NCBI RefSeq assembly: GCF_014164585.1
Contig: NZ_JACJFM010000022.1
Coordinates: forward strand, 1 to 64,000
Length of the DNA: 64,000 bases
Reading direction: 5' to 3'
DNA from: Oceanospirillum sediminis
GTDB lineage: Bacteria > Pseudomonadota > Gammaproteobacteria > Pseudomonadales > Halomonadaceae
The notes below the pieces were generated by a model that saw nothing but the letters and a program-made list of their open reading frames with translations, had not been told where the DNA came from and made no database searches. Of this stretch, positions 36,865 to 45,671 are shown piece after piece (the first letter of the stretch is position 1; every line of letters starts with the position of its first letter). Made by a program: the position numbers and the translations under genes.

Positions 36865-37554
36865 ATGCCTGATATGGAATCCATGATCCAGTCCGCATTG
36901 ATTGCCGACCAGCAATCGTTGTTTATTATCGGAATTATTTTTGTTACGGGATTACTGACCAGTCTGACTCCTTGTGTGTATCCCATGCTGCCTATTACGG
37001 TCTCTGTGATTGGTAGTCAGGCCAGCAATAAAAGACAGAGTATTCATTTCTCTCTGATTTACGTATTGGGGCTGGCACTGTTTTACAGCTTGCTGGGCAT
37101 GCTGGCGGCCAGCACCGGGCAGTTATTCGGCACTGTGGCCAGTCATCCACTGACACTCATAATCGTTGGAACGTTTTGTCTGCTGATGGCAGCCTGGATG
37201 CTGGGCTGGATCAACCCGATGAACAATCCGGCTATGCCTCAGCTGTCGTTCTCCCAACCCTGGCTGAATGTATTTGTTGCAGGGTGTCTGTCCGGACTGG
37301 TCATGGCGCCCTGCACCTCTCCTGTACTGGGCATGTTGCTGATGTATGTCGCTTCAGAAGGCAATAGATTATGGGCTGCTCTGCTAATGTTCGTTTTTGC
37401 GTTTGGCATGAGTGCTCTGCTGATTCTGGCCGGAAGTTTTTCTGGTTTTATGTCTTCTATTCCCCGGTCGGGTAAATGGCTGAATCTGAGTAAATATCTG
37501 ATGGCAGCACTGATGGGGTTCACAGCACTTTATCTGTTCTATCAGGCGATCTGA
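36865..37554 (+). CDS. DsbD/CcdA-like membrane thiol-disulfide transporter
   Basis: 229 residues with about six membrane helices. The two redox cysteines of this family are visible: C37 in SLTPCVYPM and C150 in MAPCTSPVLG. It corresponds to the central membrane domain of DsbD without the periplasmic alpha and gamma domains, carrying electrons from cytoplasmic thioredoxin to periplasmic partners. The next two genes encode thioredoxin-fold proteins that would take the place of those domains. The short N-terminal extension holds no signal peptide beyond the first helix. Confidence 0.85.
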   Translation: MPDMESMIQSALIADQQSLFIIGIIFVTGLLTSLTPCVYPMLPITVSVIGSQASNKRQSIHFSLIYVLGLALFYSLLGMLAASTGQLFGTVASHPLTLIIVGTFCLLMAAWMLGWINPMNNPAMPQLSFSQPWLNVFVAGCLSGLVMAPCTSPVLGMLLMYVASEGNRLWAALLMFVFAFGMSALLILAGSFSGFMSSIPRSGKWLNLSKYLMAALMGFTALYLFYQAI

Positions 37555-37621
37555 CCTGATTTATCTCCCCTTTATTCAAAATATTATTTCAGTAAAAGCA
37601 TAGTCATAATGGAGTTTAACG

Positions 37622-38233
37622 ATGAAATATCCCATGCTTAAAACCCTGCAATACCTTGCCTGTGGAGCCCTGCTTTCAGGCTTCGCGATACAGGCTCAGG
37701 CCGGGCAAACCACTCGGGTTGGTGATCCTGCTCCGGTATTCAGCTCACAAACGATAACAGGTCAGCACTTTAATCTGGCAGATTACACCGGCAAGAAACC
37801 GGTTTACCTGAAATTCTGGGCGACCTGGTGCAGTTACTGCAAAGCGGAAATGCCCCACCTGAACAGTATTAAGCAGCAATACGGTGATGATATTGAAATC
37901 GTCACTATTAACGTAGGCATGAATGATTCTGTCGCCAAAATCAATCATTTCTTCCAGAATCAGGGTTATAGCTTACCGGTTATCTTTGATCATAAAGGAG
38001 AGCTGACGGCCCGCTATCAGGTGATAGGGACGCCTCATCATATCCTGATAGACAAGGAGGGACGTATCGCTTATCGGACCTTTCTGGCAACCGATCAGCT
38101 GGATCAGATGATTATGCACTGGTCACAGCTAAATAGTTCAGCTGCATCTGTTCGCATGTCAGACAAGCCAAAGGATATTATGGCATTGCCCCCTGTTTAT
38201 CCGGTTAAGGCTCTGGCAGGAGATGTACTATGA
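37622..38233 (+). CDS. TlpA-like periplasmic thioredoxin
   Basis: 203 residues: a signal peptide (ending about IQAQA, residue 27) and a TlpA/ResA-type domain with the active site WATWCSYCKAEMP and the cis-Pro segment VIGTPHHILIDKEG. It is expected to keep periplasmic cysteines reduced, with electrons from the DsbD-like protein encoded just upstream. Its stop overlaps the next start in ATGA. Confidence 0.85.
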   Translation: MKYPMLKTLQYLACGALLSGFAIQAQAGQTTRVGDPAPVFSSQTITGQHFNLADYTGKKPVYLKFWATWCSYCKAEMPHLNSIKQQYGDDIEIVTINVGMNDSVAKINHFFQNQGYSLPVIFDHKGELTARYQVIGTPHHILIDKEGRIAYRTFLATDQLDQMIMHWSQLNSSAASVRMSDKPKDIMALPPVYPVKALAGDVL

Positions 38234-39261
38234 AGCGATTACCAATAACCCCAGCGCGCAGAATCAGACTGAAAACAATTGCAGCAGGTCTTACTCTGGC
38301 GCTGCTGAGCGGATGCTCTCAATCAGTACAAATTCTGGCAGAAAACGGACAAGCATCTTCGATATCAAATCAGGAGCAACAAAAAGCCATTCACTACAGC
38401 GCACTAAAAACCTTTGATGGCCAGCCTGTTGTTCTTAAAAGCGAGTCTGTGACCCATCTGGTGTTTATGGATATCTGGGCGACTTACGCTGGTGCAGGTG
38501 CAGAAGCCGATATTTCTCAGCTGCCCGCTGATTTTTTAGAGCATAGTCAGCAGATCTGGGTTCAGCCTGAAATTAACGTAACACGGGAGCAAATGGCTGA
38601 GTTTCAGAGCTATTACCCTGATATTGCACCGCTGGTTCTGGACTCAGGTTTTGCTCTGATGCGTGCGGAAAATGTCTGGCAGGCACCCTGGCATGTTCTG
38701 ATCAGGGATGGAAAAACCCTGTTCTCAGGGAATATTGATGATTTGAGAAAACATCTTGGTCTTCCGGTCAGGCAGATGGCACAGCAGATTCAGGGAGATC
38801 ATGATTTCGCAGCAACAGAAGTAATCCGCCATCAGGCCGCGGCATCATACCAGAAACTCAGCACAGGTGATCTGGCTCCTGATTTTCAAGGTACCACCCT
38901 GGCAGGGACGACCTTGTCTTTATCCTCGAACATTGAACAGAGCAATCAGGACACCAGTCTGGTTTTTCTGGACTCATTATGTCCGATGCCCCACTTTCCG
39001 GGTTGTGAGGATAAGCTGAAACAACTGAGTCAGACCATTGCTGTAACGCCTGATCGTCAATGGATTGGGGTGATCAGCTCTTTCTATGTTGATAAGTCGA
39101 TTGCTACTCAGTTTGCCAAGCGCTTTAAACTGAATAGTGTGCCGCTGATTTTTGATCAGGATAACCAGATTTTTGAACAATACGGCGTCCATGCGACACC
39201 TTATCAAATTAACATCGGTGCCAATGGCGTGATTCAATCAAGAGGAGATCAAATTCATTAA
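38230..39261 (+). CDS. Tandem thioredoxin-fold lipoprotein with a cysteine-less first domain
   Basis: 343 residues. The N-terminus ends in the lipobox LALLSGC (Cys29), so it is a predicted lipoprotein. Two redoxin-type domains follow. In the first (about 55-190) the active-site region reads DIWATYAGAGAEAD, so both CXXC cysteines are lost. The second (about 210-343) has LDSLCPMPHFPGCED, two cysteines seven residues apart, and a cis-Pro-like GVHATPYQINI. Coupled to the TlpA-like gene by a 4-base overlap. A partner or substrate-binding subunit of the thiol-redox operon; the exact role is unknown. Confidence 0.75.
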   Translation: MKRLPITPARRIRLKTIAAGLTLALLSGCSQSVQILAENGQASSISNQEQQKAIHYSALKTFDGQPVVLKSESVTHLVFMDIWATYAGAGAEADISQLPADFLEHSQQIWVQPEINVTREQMAEFQSYYPDIAPLVLDSGFALMRAENVWQAPWHVLIRDGKTLFSGNIDDLRKHLGLPVRQMAQQIQGDHDFAATEVIRHQAAASYQKLSTGDLAPDFQGTTLAGTTLSLSSNIEQSNQDTSLVFLDSLCPMPHFPGCEDKLKQLSQTIAVTPDRQWIGVISSFYVDKSIATQFAKRFKLNSVPLIFDQDNQIFEQYGVHATPYQINIGANGVIQSRGDQIH

Positions 39262-39367
39262 ATCAGACGATTAATCTATATCGCAGATCTTTTGAATAAC
39301 GAAAACCAGAATCGGAACATTGCCGGTTTCTGGCCTCTGCCAATGGGCCTGAATGTCCGGATAAGAT

Positions 39368-39400
39368 CAATATTCTCCAGTCAATGACTGGAGAATATTG
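39368..39400. terminator. Bidirectional hairpin between convergent operons
   Basis: CAATATTCTCCAGTCA (39368-39383) and TGACTGGAGAATATTG (39385-39400) are perfect inverted repeats around a single base. As a hairpin this gives a 13-bp stem with a 7-base loop. It lies between the lipoprotein gene and hutG, which converge, and probably ends both transcripts, although neither side has a T-run. Confidence 0.6.
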
Positions 39401-39467
39401 CAATGCTCTTGTTTCGGTATGCAGAACAATGTTTTGCTGCCAAATACAAAATAGCTGGCAGTACTTC

Positions 39468-40454
39468 TTAATCTGCAACCCTGCTCAGCTCCTGGCTGAT
39501 CTCCGCTACCAGCCTGGCGGCCAGTTTTGCGGTGCGATGATCTTCATCCAGCAAAGGATTACATTCAGCGATATCGGTCAGTACAACAGGCACATTGGCT
39601 GCAGCAGCTTCTGTCAGGATCAGACGGATGATTTCGCATCCGGTTACCGCATCCAGCCCCATAATGGACGGTGCGCTGACACCGGGTGCTACTGCCACAC
39701 TGAATGCATCCAGACAGATCGTCAGATAGAGGTAATCCAGCTCTGCCAGATAGTCTTTCATGTCCTGGCGAATGGCTTCCAGATCAGTGGCTTTGCAATC
39801 ACGGTCCAGACGCCATTTAACGCCCTGCTCACGGGCAAATTCAAACAACGCCTGAGTATTAGCCGTTTCGTTGACACCGATGCAGTAGTAATTAAAGTCT
39901 TTGTTATTGGCATTACACCATTGAGCAATCTGGCGGAACGGCGTGCCTGAACTGGGCTGAATATCCGGATTACGCAGATCCAGATGGGCATCCAGATTAA
40001 CAATACCAATACGGGCATTCTTCTCTTCAGCATAAATATGTCGTGCCACGCCCTGGTAACTGCCCCAGGCGATCTCATGACCACCGCCCAGCACAACAGG
40101 CTTAAGTCCATTATCCAGCAAAAAAGTGATTTTTGCCGCCAGTTGATTTTGCGCAACTTCCATTGAGGCATCATCACAACTGACATCACCTGCGTCCCAG
40201 GCTTTAACCGGCAGGTGCCAGGCGGCATTGGATAATGCCCAGCGAATTGCAGCAGGACCTTCTTTTGCTCCCTGACGACCTTTATTCCTGCGTACCCCTT
40301 CATCACAGGCAAAACCCAGAATGGCAATACCACCCGGTTCAAAATCATCCGCAGGTAATGGGCTGATTTCCTGATGCCAGCGCGTGCTGACACCAGCCTC
40401 TTCATTGTCAACCCGGCCCGTCCATAACGCCATATCTGCTGGGTTATAGGTCAT
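39468..40454 (-). CDS. hutG: Formimidoylglutamase
   Basis: 328 residues of the arginase/ureohydrolase family with metal-binding motifs LGGGHEIAWGS, NLDAHLDLR and the segment SVAVAPGVSAPS. It hydrolyses N-formimidoyl-glutamate to glutamate and formamide, the last step of histidine use. The start is ATG 40454, preceded by GGAG with a 7-base gap; the longer frame from 40496 would overlap hutI. The gene lies 14 bases after hutI. Confidence 0.93.
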   Translation of the reverse strand: MTYNPADMALWTGRVDNEEAGVSTRWHQEISPLPADDFEPGGIAILGFACDEGVRRNKGRQGAKEGPAAIRWALSNAAWHLPVKAWDAGDVSCDDASMEVAQNQLAAKITFLLDNGLKPVVLGGGHEIAWGSYQGVARHIYAEEKNARIGIVNLDAHLDLRNPDIQPSSGTPFRQIAQWCNANNKDFNYYCIGVNETANTQALFEFAREQGVKWRLDRDCKATDLEAIRQDMKDYLAELDYLYLTICLDAFSVAVAPGVSAPSIMGLDAVTGCEIIRLILTEAAAANVPVVLTDIAECNPLLDEDHRTAKLAARLVAEISQELSRVAD

Positions 40455-40468
40455 TGATTCACTCCATT

Positions 40469-41740
40469 TCATTCTGTTTCTTGCCCCGCCAGCCATATTT
40501 TTGACGGACGGTGCATATTAATACCATAGCTGAGCTCACTGGGATGCTCGACTGGCCATAACACCAGATCAGCATCATAACCCGCTTTTAGCACACCTTT
40601 GCTATTTCCTAATCCCAGTGCCTTGGCGCCATGACAGGTGGTGCCAGCCAGTGCCTGTTCCGGTGTCATACCAAATAACACACAGCTCTGGTTCATTGCC
40701 AGCAGTAAGGAAGCAATCGGTGATGTACCGGGGTTCAGATCAGTAGAGACCGCCACTGGAATATTATGTTCAAATAAAGCTTTTATCGGTGGCAGTTTTG
40801 TCTCTTTCAGGCAATAAAAGGCTCCCGGCAGCATCACCGCAACGGTTCCGGCATGCTTTAATACCGGCAGATCTTCTTCAGCCAGGTATTCCAGGTGATC
40901 GACTGACAAGGCGTTAAACTCTGCCGCCAGTACCGCCCCTTTGAGATCACTGAGCTGCTCAACATGGCCTTTAACCGGTAAACCGTGTTTTACTGCGGCT
41001 TCGAATAAACGCCGGGTTTGCTCTGGTGAAAAGCCAATGCCTTCACAGAACACATCCACAGCATCCGCCAGTTTCTGCTCTGCTACTAAGGGCAACATTT
41101 CATTGATCACAATATCCAGATAGGCATCCGGATCATGTTTGTACTCTGCTGGAACCGCATGAGCACCCAGGAACGTCCGTTTGATTGTCAATCCTGTATG
41201 CTCCGCCAGCTGGCCGGCCACTCTCAGCATTCTCAGCTCAGTTTCTGTATCAAGGCCATATCCAGATTTGATCTCAACCGTTGTCACGCCTTCAGCCATA
41301 AGGCGCTGCAAACGCTTCAGGCCTGAAGCAAACAGTTCTTCGTCAGAAGCCGCTCTGGTGGCGGTCACCGTACTGACAATGCCGCCACCTTTACGGGCGA
41401 TCTCCTCATAAGATACGCCCTGTAATCGCCATTCGAATTCACGGGCACGACTGCCGCCATACACCAGATGAGTATGGCAATCAATCAGTCCTGGGGTCAG
41501 CCAGCCCCCTTGACCATCCATACGTTCAACGGCTTCAAATTCCGGGGCTTCTGCTGCTTTCCCGACCCAGCTGATACGCCCTGCGGTGACAGCCAGCATA
41601 CCATTCTCTATCTGACCATAGTGCGATGCTGAGCCTGAAATGTCGTAATTCATGGTCGCTAAAGACACATTGTGTATTAACAGGTCGCAACGATGAGAGC
41701 CGGTATTGTTTTGATTAACCACGGTATCCGATATTGTCAT
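40469..41740 (-). CDS. hutI: Imidazolonepropionase
   Basis: 423 residues of the amidohydrolase family: metal-binding HXH in GLIDCHTHLVYGGSRA, VKGHVEQL, and the C-terminal STDLNPGTSP. It opens the imidazolone ring of 4-imidazolone-5-propionate to give formimidoyl-glutamate. Second-last gene of the hut cluster; 238 bases separate it from hutU, including a strong hairpin, so it may have separate expression with hutG. Confidence 0.94.
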   Translation of the reverse strand: MTISDTVVNQNNTGSHRCDLLIHNVSLATMNYDISGSASHYGQIENGMLAVTAGRISWVGKAAEAPEFEAVERMDGQGGWLTPGLIDCHTHLVYGGSRAREFEWRLQGVSYEEIARKGGGIVSTVTATRAASDEELFASGLKRLQRLMAEGVTTVEIKSGYGLDTETELRMLRVAGQLAEHTGLTIKRTFLGAHAVPAEYKHDPDAYLDIVINEMLPLVAEQKLADAVDVFCEGIGFSPEQTRRLFEAAVKHGLPVKGHVEQLSDLKGAVLAAEFNALSVDHLEYLAEEDLPVLKHAGTVAVMLPGAFYCLKETKLPPIKALFEHNIPVAVSTDLNPGTSPIASLLLAMNQSCVLFGMTPEQALAGTTCHGAKALGLGNSKGVLKAGYDADLVLWPVEHPSELSYGINMHRPSKIWLAGQETE

Positions 41741-41927
41741 GAGGCAATCTCTTTATTATCGCTTTTTGAATATATCTTTGAAAGCCTGATCATTGTCTGC
41801 AAGGCACAAAATTTTTCACAGGACTGTATGTATAAACGTCCATGCAAGTTTAAAGGATGAGACACTGGGGACGAGTTCTGATCAGGCTACAGAGTGAGGA
41901 TGTTCTGGTTTGCAGGTGATGCTGATT

Positions 41928-41960
41928 CAGAATGCCATCCGCGCAACGGATGGCATTCTG
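41928..41960. terminator. Perfect 14-bp hairpin between hutU and hutI
   Basis: CAGAATGCCATCCG (41928-41941) and CGGATGGCATTCTG (41947-41960) form a 14-bp perfect stem with loop CGCAA, about 20 bases past the hutU stop on the minus strand. No T-run follows. It should be a strong block or 3'-end protector that lowers hutI-hutG expression relative to hutH-hutU. Confidence 0.6.
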
Positions 41961-41978
41961 ATACTGTCTATCAGAGGT

Positions 41979-43991
41979 TTAAAACTTCAAACCTTCAAGC
42001 AAGCCATCATCAACCTGGTTTGCCAGAGTCACTTTAAGTTTAGGCGTGCGTTCCATTTCGCGCTTAATGGCGAAGTTGGCTTCTGTGTTCCGGGCCCAGC
42101 TGCGTCGTGCAATGCCGTTGTTTACGTCAAAGAACAGCATATTTTTCAGTCGACGCTCAGAGGCCTCAGAACCGTCCAGCAGCATACCAAAACCGCCGTT
42201 GATCACTTCACCCCAACCAACGCCACCGCCATTGTGAATAGAGACCCAGGTCGCGCCCCGGAAGCCATCACCAATCACGTTATGAATCGCCATATCCGCT
42301 GTAAAACGACTGCCATCATAGATATTTGAGGTTTCACGGTAAGGGGAATCGGTACCACTGACATCATGATGATCACGACCTAATACCACTGGGCCAATCT
42401 CGCCGGCGTTAATGGCATCATTAAACGCTTTAGCAATCTCCGCCCGGCCCTGTGCATCCGCATATAAGATACGTGCCTGTGAGCCGACAACGAGTTTGTT
42501 CTGTTTCGCGTCATTGATCCAGGTGATGTTGTCCTGCATCTGCTGCTGAATCTCTTCCGGAGAATCCCGCATAATGCATTCCAGTACCTTAGCGGCAATC
42601 TCATCCGTTTTATCCAGGTCATCCGGATTCCCTGAAGTACAAACCCAGCGGAATGGACCAAAACCGTAGTCAAAACACATCGGCCCCAGAATATCCTGAA
42701 CATAAGACGGATACTTGAAGTCGATACCGTTTTCAGCCATCACATCACCACCCGCCCGTGATGCTTCAAGCAAGAAGGCATTTCCGTAATCAAAGAAATA
42801 CGTGCCCTTAGCGGTGTGTTTATTGACCGCATCGGCGTGGCGTTTCAGTGTGGCCTGTACTTTTTCTTTAAAGACTTCCGGTTCTTCACGAATCAGTCGG
42901 TTTGACTCTTCATAGCTGATGTCTACCGGGTAGTAACCACCGGACCAGGGGTTATGCAGTGATGTCTGGTCAGAACCTAAATGAACGAAGATATCTTCAG
43001 CCAGGAAGCTTTCCCAAACGTCGACGACGTTACCAATAAAGGCTATGGAGACAACTTCTTCGTTTTCCTGTGCTTTGCGAACACGGGCAACCAGATCCGG
43101 CATATTATCAACCAGTTCGTCTACCCAGCCCTGCTCATGACGTTTGATCGCCGCTTTAGGGTTCACCTCTGCACAGACAGTAATACAGTCAGCAATGTTG
43201 CCCGCTTTAGGCTGAGCACCACTCATACCGCCCAGACCTGCGGTTAAGAAGATCTTACCTTTCGGGCTTTCGCCTTTATTCAGTACTTTTCGGAAGGCAT
43301 TCATCACCGTAATCGTTGTACCGTGAACAATGCCCTGCGGGCCAATGTACATAAAGGATCCGGCGGTCATCTGGCCGTATTGGGTCACACCCAGAGCATT
43401 GAATTTTTCCCAATCATCCGGTTTGGAGTAGTTCGGGATCATCATGCCGTTCGTCACAACGACTCTTGGTGCTTCTTCAGAAGAAGGGAACAGACCCATC
43501 GGGTGACCGGAATACATGTGCAGCGTCTGATCCGATTCCATCTCACTCAGGTATTTCATCGTCAGAAGATACTGCGCCCAGTTCTGGAATACCGCGCCAT
43601 TGCCGCCATAGGTGATCAGTTCTTCCGGGTGCTGAGCCACCGCAGGATCTAAGTTGTTGTCGATCATCAGCATGATCGCAGCAGCCTGCTGGCACTTAGC
43701 CGGATAATCCTCGATTGAGCGCGCTTTTAAGGTGTGCTCAGGCTTGAAGCGGTACATATAGATCCGGCCATAGTCGTTCAGCTCTTTCGCGAACTCAGGC
43801 GCCAGCTCAGCATGCCACTCTTTCGGGAAGTAACGCAGCGCATTACGCACGGCCAGCTGTTTTTCTTCCGGACTTAAAATATCTTTTCGTTTCGGTGCCC
43901 GGTTGGCGTTTTCCGGGTACGGCTTTGCAGCGGGTAAACTCGCAGGGATGCCTTGCTTAATTGTTTGTTGAAAAAGATGGATATCATTCAT
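41979..43991 (-). CDS. hutU: Urocanate hydratase, long (UROC1-like) form
   Basis: 670 residues; the common bacterial urocanase is about 555. The sequence follows the animal-type enzyme closely, with segments such as EEKQLAVRNALRYFP, YGRIYMYRF, ITYGGNGAVFQNWAQY, MYSGHPMGLFPSS, GLGGMSGAQPKA and HHDVSGTDSPYRETSNIYDG. The cofactor NAD sits in the Rossmann-like centre. It converts urocanate to 4-imidazolone-5-propionate. It lies 28 bases downstream of hutH, as one transcript. Confidence 0.95.
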   Translation of the reverse strand: MNDIHLFQQTIKQGIPASLPAAKPYPENANRAPKRKDILSPEEKQLAVRNALRYFPKEWHAELAPEFAKELNDYGRIYMYRFKPEHTLKARSIEDYPAKCQQAAAIMLMIDNNLDPAVAQHPEELITYGGNGAVFQNWAQYLLTMKYLSEMESDQTLHMYSGHPMGLFPSSEEAPRVVVTNGMMIPNYSKPDDWEKFNALGVTQYGQMTAGSFMYIGPQGIVHGTTITVMNAFRKVLNKGESPKGKIFLTAGLGGMSGAQPKAGNIADCITVCAEVNPKAAIKRHEQGWVDELVDNMPDLVARVRKAQENEEVVSIAFIGNVVDVWESFLAEDIFVHLGSDQTSLHNPWSGGYYPVDISYEESNRLIREEPEVFKEKVQATLKRHADAVNKHTAKGTYFFDYGNAFLLEASRAGGDVMAENGIDFKYPSYVQDILGPMCFDYGFGPFRWVCTSGNPDDLDKTDEIAAKVLECIMRDSPEEIQQQMQDNITWINDAKQNKLVVGSQARILYADAQGRAEIAKAFNDAINAGEIGPVVLGRDHHDVSGTDSPYRETSNIYDGSRFTADMAIHNVIGDGFRGATWVSIHNGGGVGWGEVINGGFGMLLDGSEASERRLKNMLFFDVNNGIARRSWARNTEANFAIKREMERTPKLKVTLANQVDDGLLEGLKF

Positions 43992-44019
43992 TGTCAGCGT
44001 CTCCTTATGTTTTCCCGGT

Positions 44020-45531
44020 TTATGCGTGGTCTACAGATGAATCAACACAGAACGCCTGTGTCTGAACCAGCTTGATCATGGCGTCGATGTCAGGTTTTAA
44101 CAGTCGGTCTTCTTCTAATTTGGCAACTTTGCTACGGATAATCTGATGGTTGTGCTCGATTTTCTCTGAGCACTTATTAGGGCGTCTGAAATCGATCGCC
44201 TGGGCGGCATACATCAGTTCAATGGCCAGAATTTTGTCCAGATTACCGAGGATCTGGTTGAGTTTACGGCCCGAAATACTGCCCATAGAGACATGATCTT
44301 CCTGCCCCATTGATGTCGGCACGCTGTCAGCTGAAGGTGGGAAACACAGTGATTTGTTTTCAGTCACCAGGGCTGCCGTGGCGTATTGAGGAATCATCAG
44401 GCCAGAGTTTAAACCGCCTGATTCGGTTAACATTCTTGGCAGACCGTGCATCCCTTCAAGCAGTAAATAACAACGACGATCAGCAATATTACCCAGCTCA
44501 GCCGCTGCGATAGACACGTAGTCCAACGCCATCGCCAGAGGTTGACCGTGGAAACTACCGCCGGAAATGGCTTCTTCCTGACTGATCACAATGGGGTTAT
44601 CCGTCACTGAGTTCATTTCGATCTCAGCTAACTCTTTCAGGTGCTTATAGGCATTTCGGGATGCACCGTGCACCTGGGGAATACAACGCAGTGAGTACGG
44701 GTCCTGTACGCGATCACAGTTGGTATGGGATGCCATATTCTGCGAACCATCAAAAAATGCCCGCATTCGGGCGGCCACTTCGACGCAGCCCGGAAATGGT
44801 CGGGTCTGGTGCAGTTCCGCTCTGAACGGTGAAGAACTGCCCTGCATACCCTCAATACTCATAGCGCCGGCTAAATCGGCTAAATCCAGCAGGTAGCGCA
44901 TTTTAACCAGAGCGGTGATGGCATGAGACAGGATAAACTGGGTGCCGTTAATCAGCGCCAGACCTTCTTTGGCTTCAAGCTCCATCGGTGCCAGGTTATG
45001 AGCTTCTAACAGAGAGATAGCCGGTACGGTTTCAGAACCCTGCCAGAACTCACCTTCACCAATTAACGGTAAAAACAGATGTGAAAGTGGTGCTAAATCC
45101 CCCGAAGCTCCCACAGAACCTTGCTCCGGTACGACAGGAATCAGATCCAGCTCTAAAAACTTGAGCATTCTCTCAACGACTTCAAGACGAATACCCGAAA
45201 ATCCCTGACTTAATGCATGAATTTTGGTAATCAGCATCAGCTTAGAGATTGACTTATTGATGGGGTTACCTACGCCAACCGCATGGGTGATTAGCAGGTT
45301 TTTTTGTAACAGATTGGTCTCAGCTGGGGAGATCTGGGTATCACACAGGGGGCCAAAACCGGTATTAATGCCATATACCGCAGAATCTGAGCTTGCCATA
45401 TGCTCAACGTTTTTACGGCTGGTGTTGATTTTGTCTTTTGCTTCCTGACAAAGCTCAGTTTCAACAGAGCCATTGGCGATGCCGTTAACCAACTCAACAT
45501 TGAGTGTATCTATCCCGTATTTAAACGTCAT
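44020..45531 (-). CDS. hutH: Histidine ammonia-lyase
   Basis: 503 residues, the normal length of HutH. The MIO cofactor-forming triad Ala-Ser-Gly is visible in GSVGASGDLAPLSHL; other family motifs include YGINTGFGPL and QEDHVSMG. It removes ammonia from histidine to give urocanate. I place the start at ATG 45531 (MTFKYGIDTL), which has GGAG nine bases upstream; the frame runs 17 codons further to 45582 without a better site. First gene of the hut operon. Confidence 0.95.
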   Translation of the reverse strand: MTFKYGIDTLNVELVNGIANGSVETELCQEAKDKINTSRKNVEHMASSDSAVYGINTGFGPLCDTQISPAETNLLQKNLLITHAVGVGNPINKSISKLMLITKIHALSQGFSGIRLEVVERMLKFLELDLIPVVPEQGSVGASGDLAPLSHLFLPLIGEGEFWQGSETVPAISLLEAHNLAPMELEAKEGLALINGTQFILSHAITALVKMRYLLDLADLAGAMSIEGMQGSSSPFRAELHQTRPFPGCVEVAARMRAFFDGSQNMASHTNCDRVQDPYSLRCIPQVHGASRNAYKHLKELAEIEMNSVTDNPIVISQEEAISGGSFHGQPLAMALDYVSIAAAELGNIADRRCYLLLEGMHGLPRMLTESGGLNSGLMIPQYATAALVTENKSLCFPPSADSVPTSMGQEDHVSMGSISGRKLNQILGNLDKILAIELMYAAQAIDFRRPNKCSEKIEHNHQIIRSKVAKLEEDRLLKPDIDAMIKLVQTQAFCVDSSVDHA

Positions 45532-45601
45532 TTTATCGTTCTCCGGTGAAAATGTAGCTGCTGGCAGAAGTATATCTTGCAACTTATGTTTTATAGATAA
45601 A

Positions 45602-45620
45602 GAATATCAGTACGTTATTC
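45602..45620. promoter_or_regulatory. LysR-type T-N11-A box between hutH and the LysR gene
   Basis: GAATATCAGTACGTTATTC fits GAAT-N11-ATTC, a perfect LysR-family recognition box. It lies midway between the divergent hutH and LysR start codons. A wider inverted repeat, TTATGTTT (45584-45591) and AAACATAA (45631-45638), surrounds it. This points to the divergent LysR protein as regulator of both itself and hut. Confidence 0.6.
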
Positions 45621-45671
45621 CGGTTTTATCAAACATAAATTAAGCTGAATCGCTGACGGAGAAATTCTTAT

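Noticed and set aside
39758-40411. 217-residue frame inside hutG on the same strand
   Set aside because: An out-of-frame reading of hutG; Met/Arg/Trp-rich composition typical of a shifted frame.
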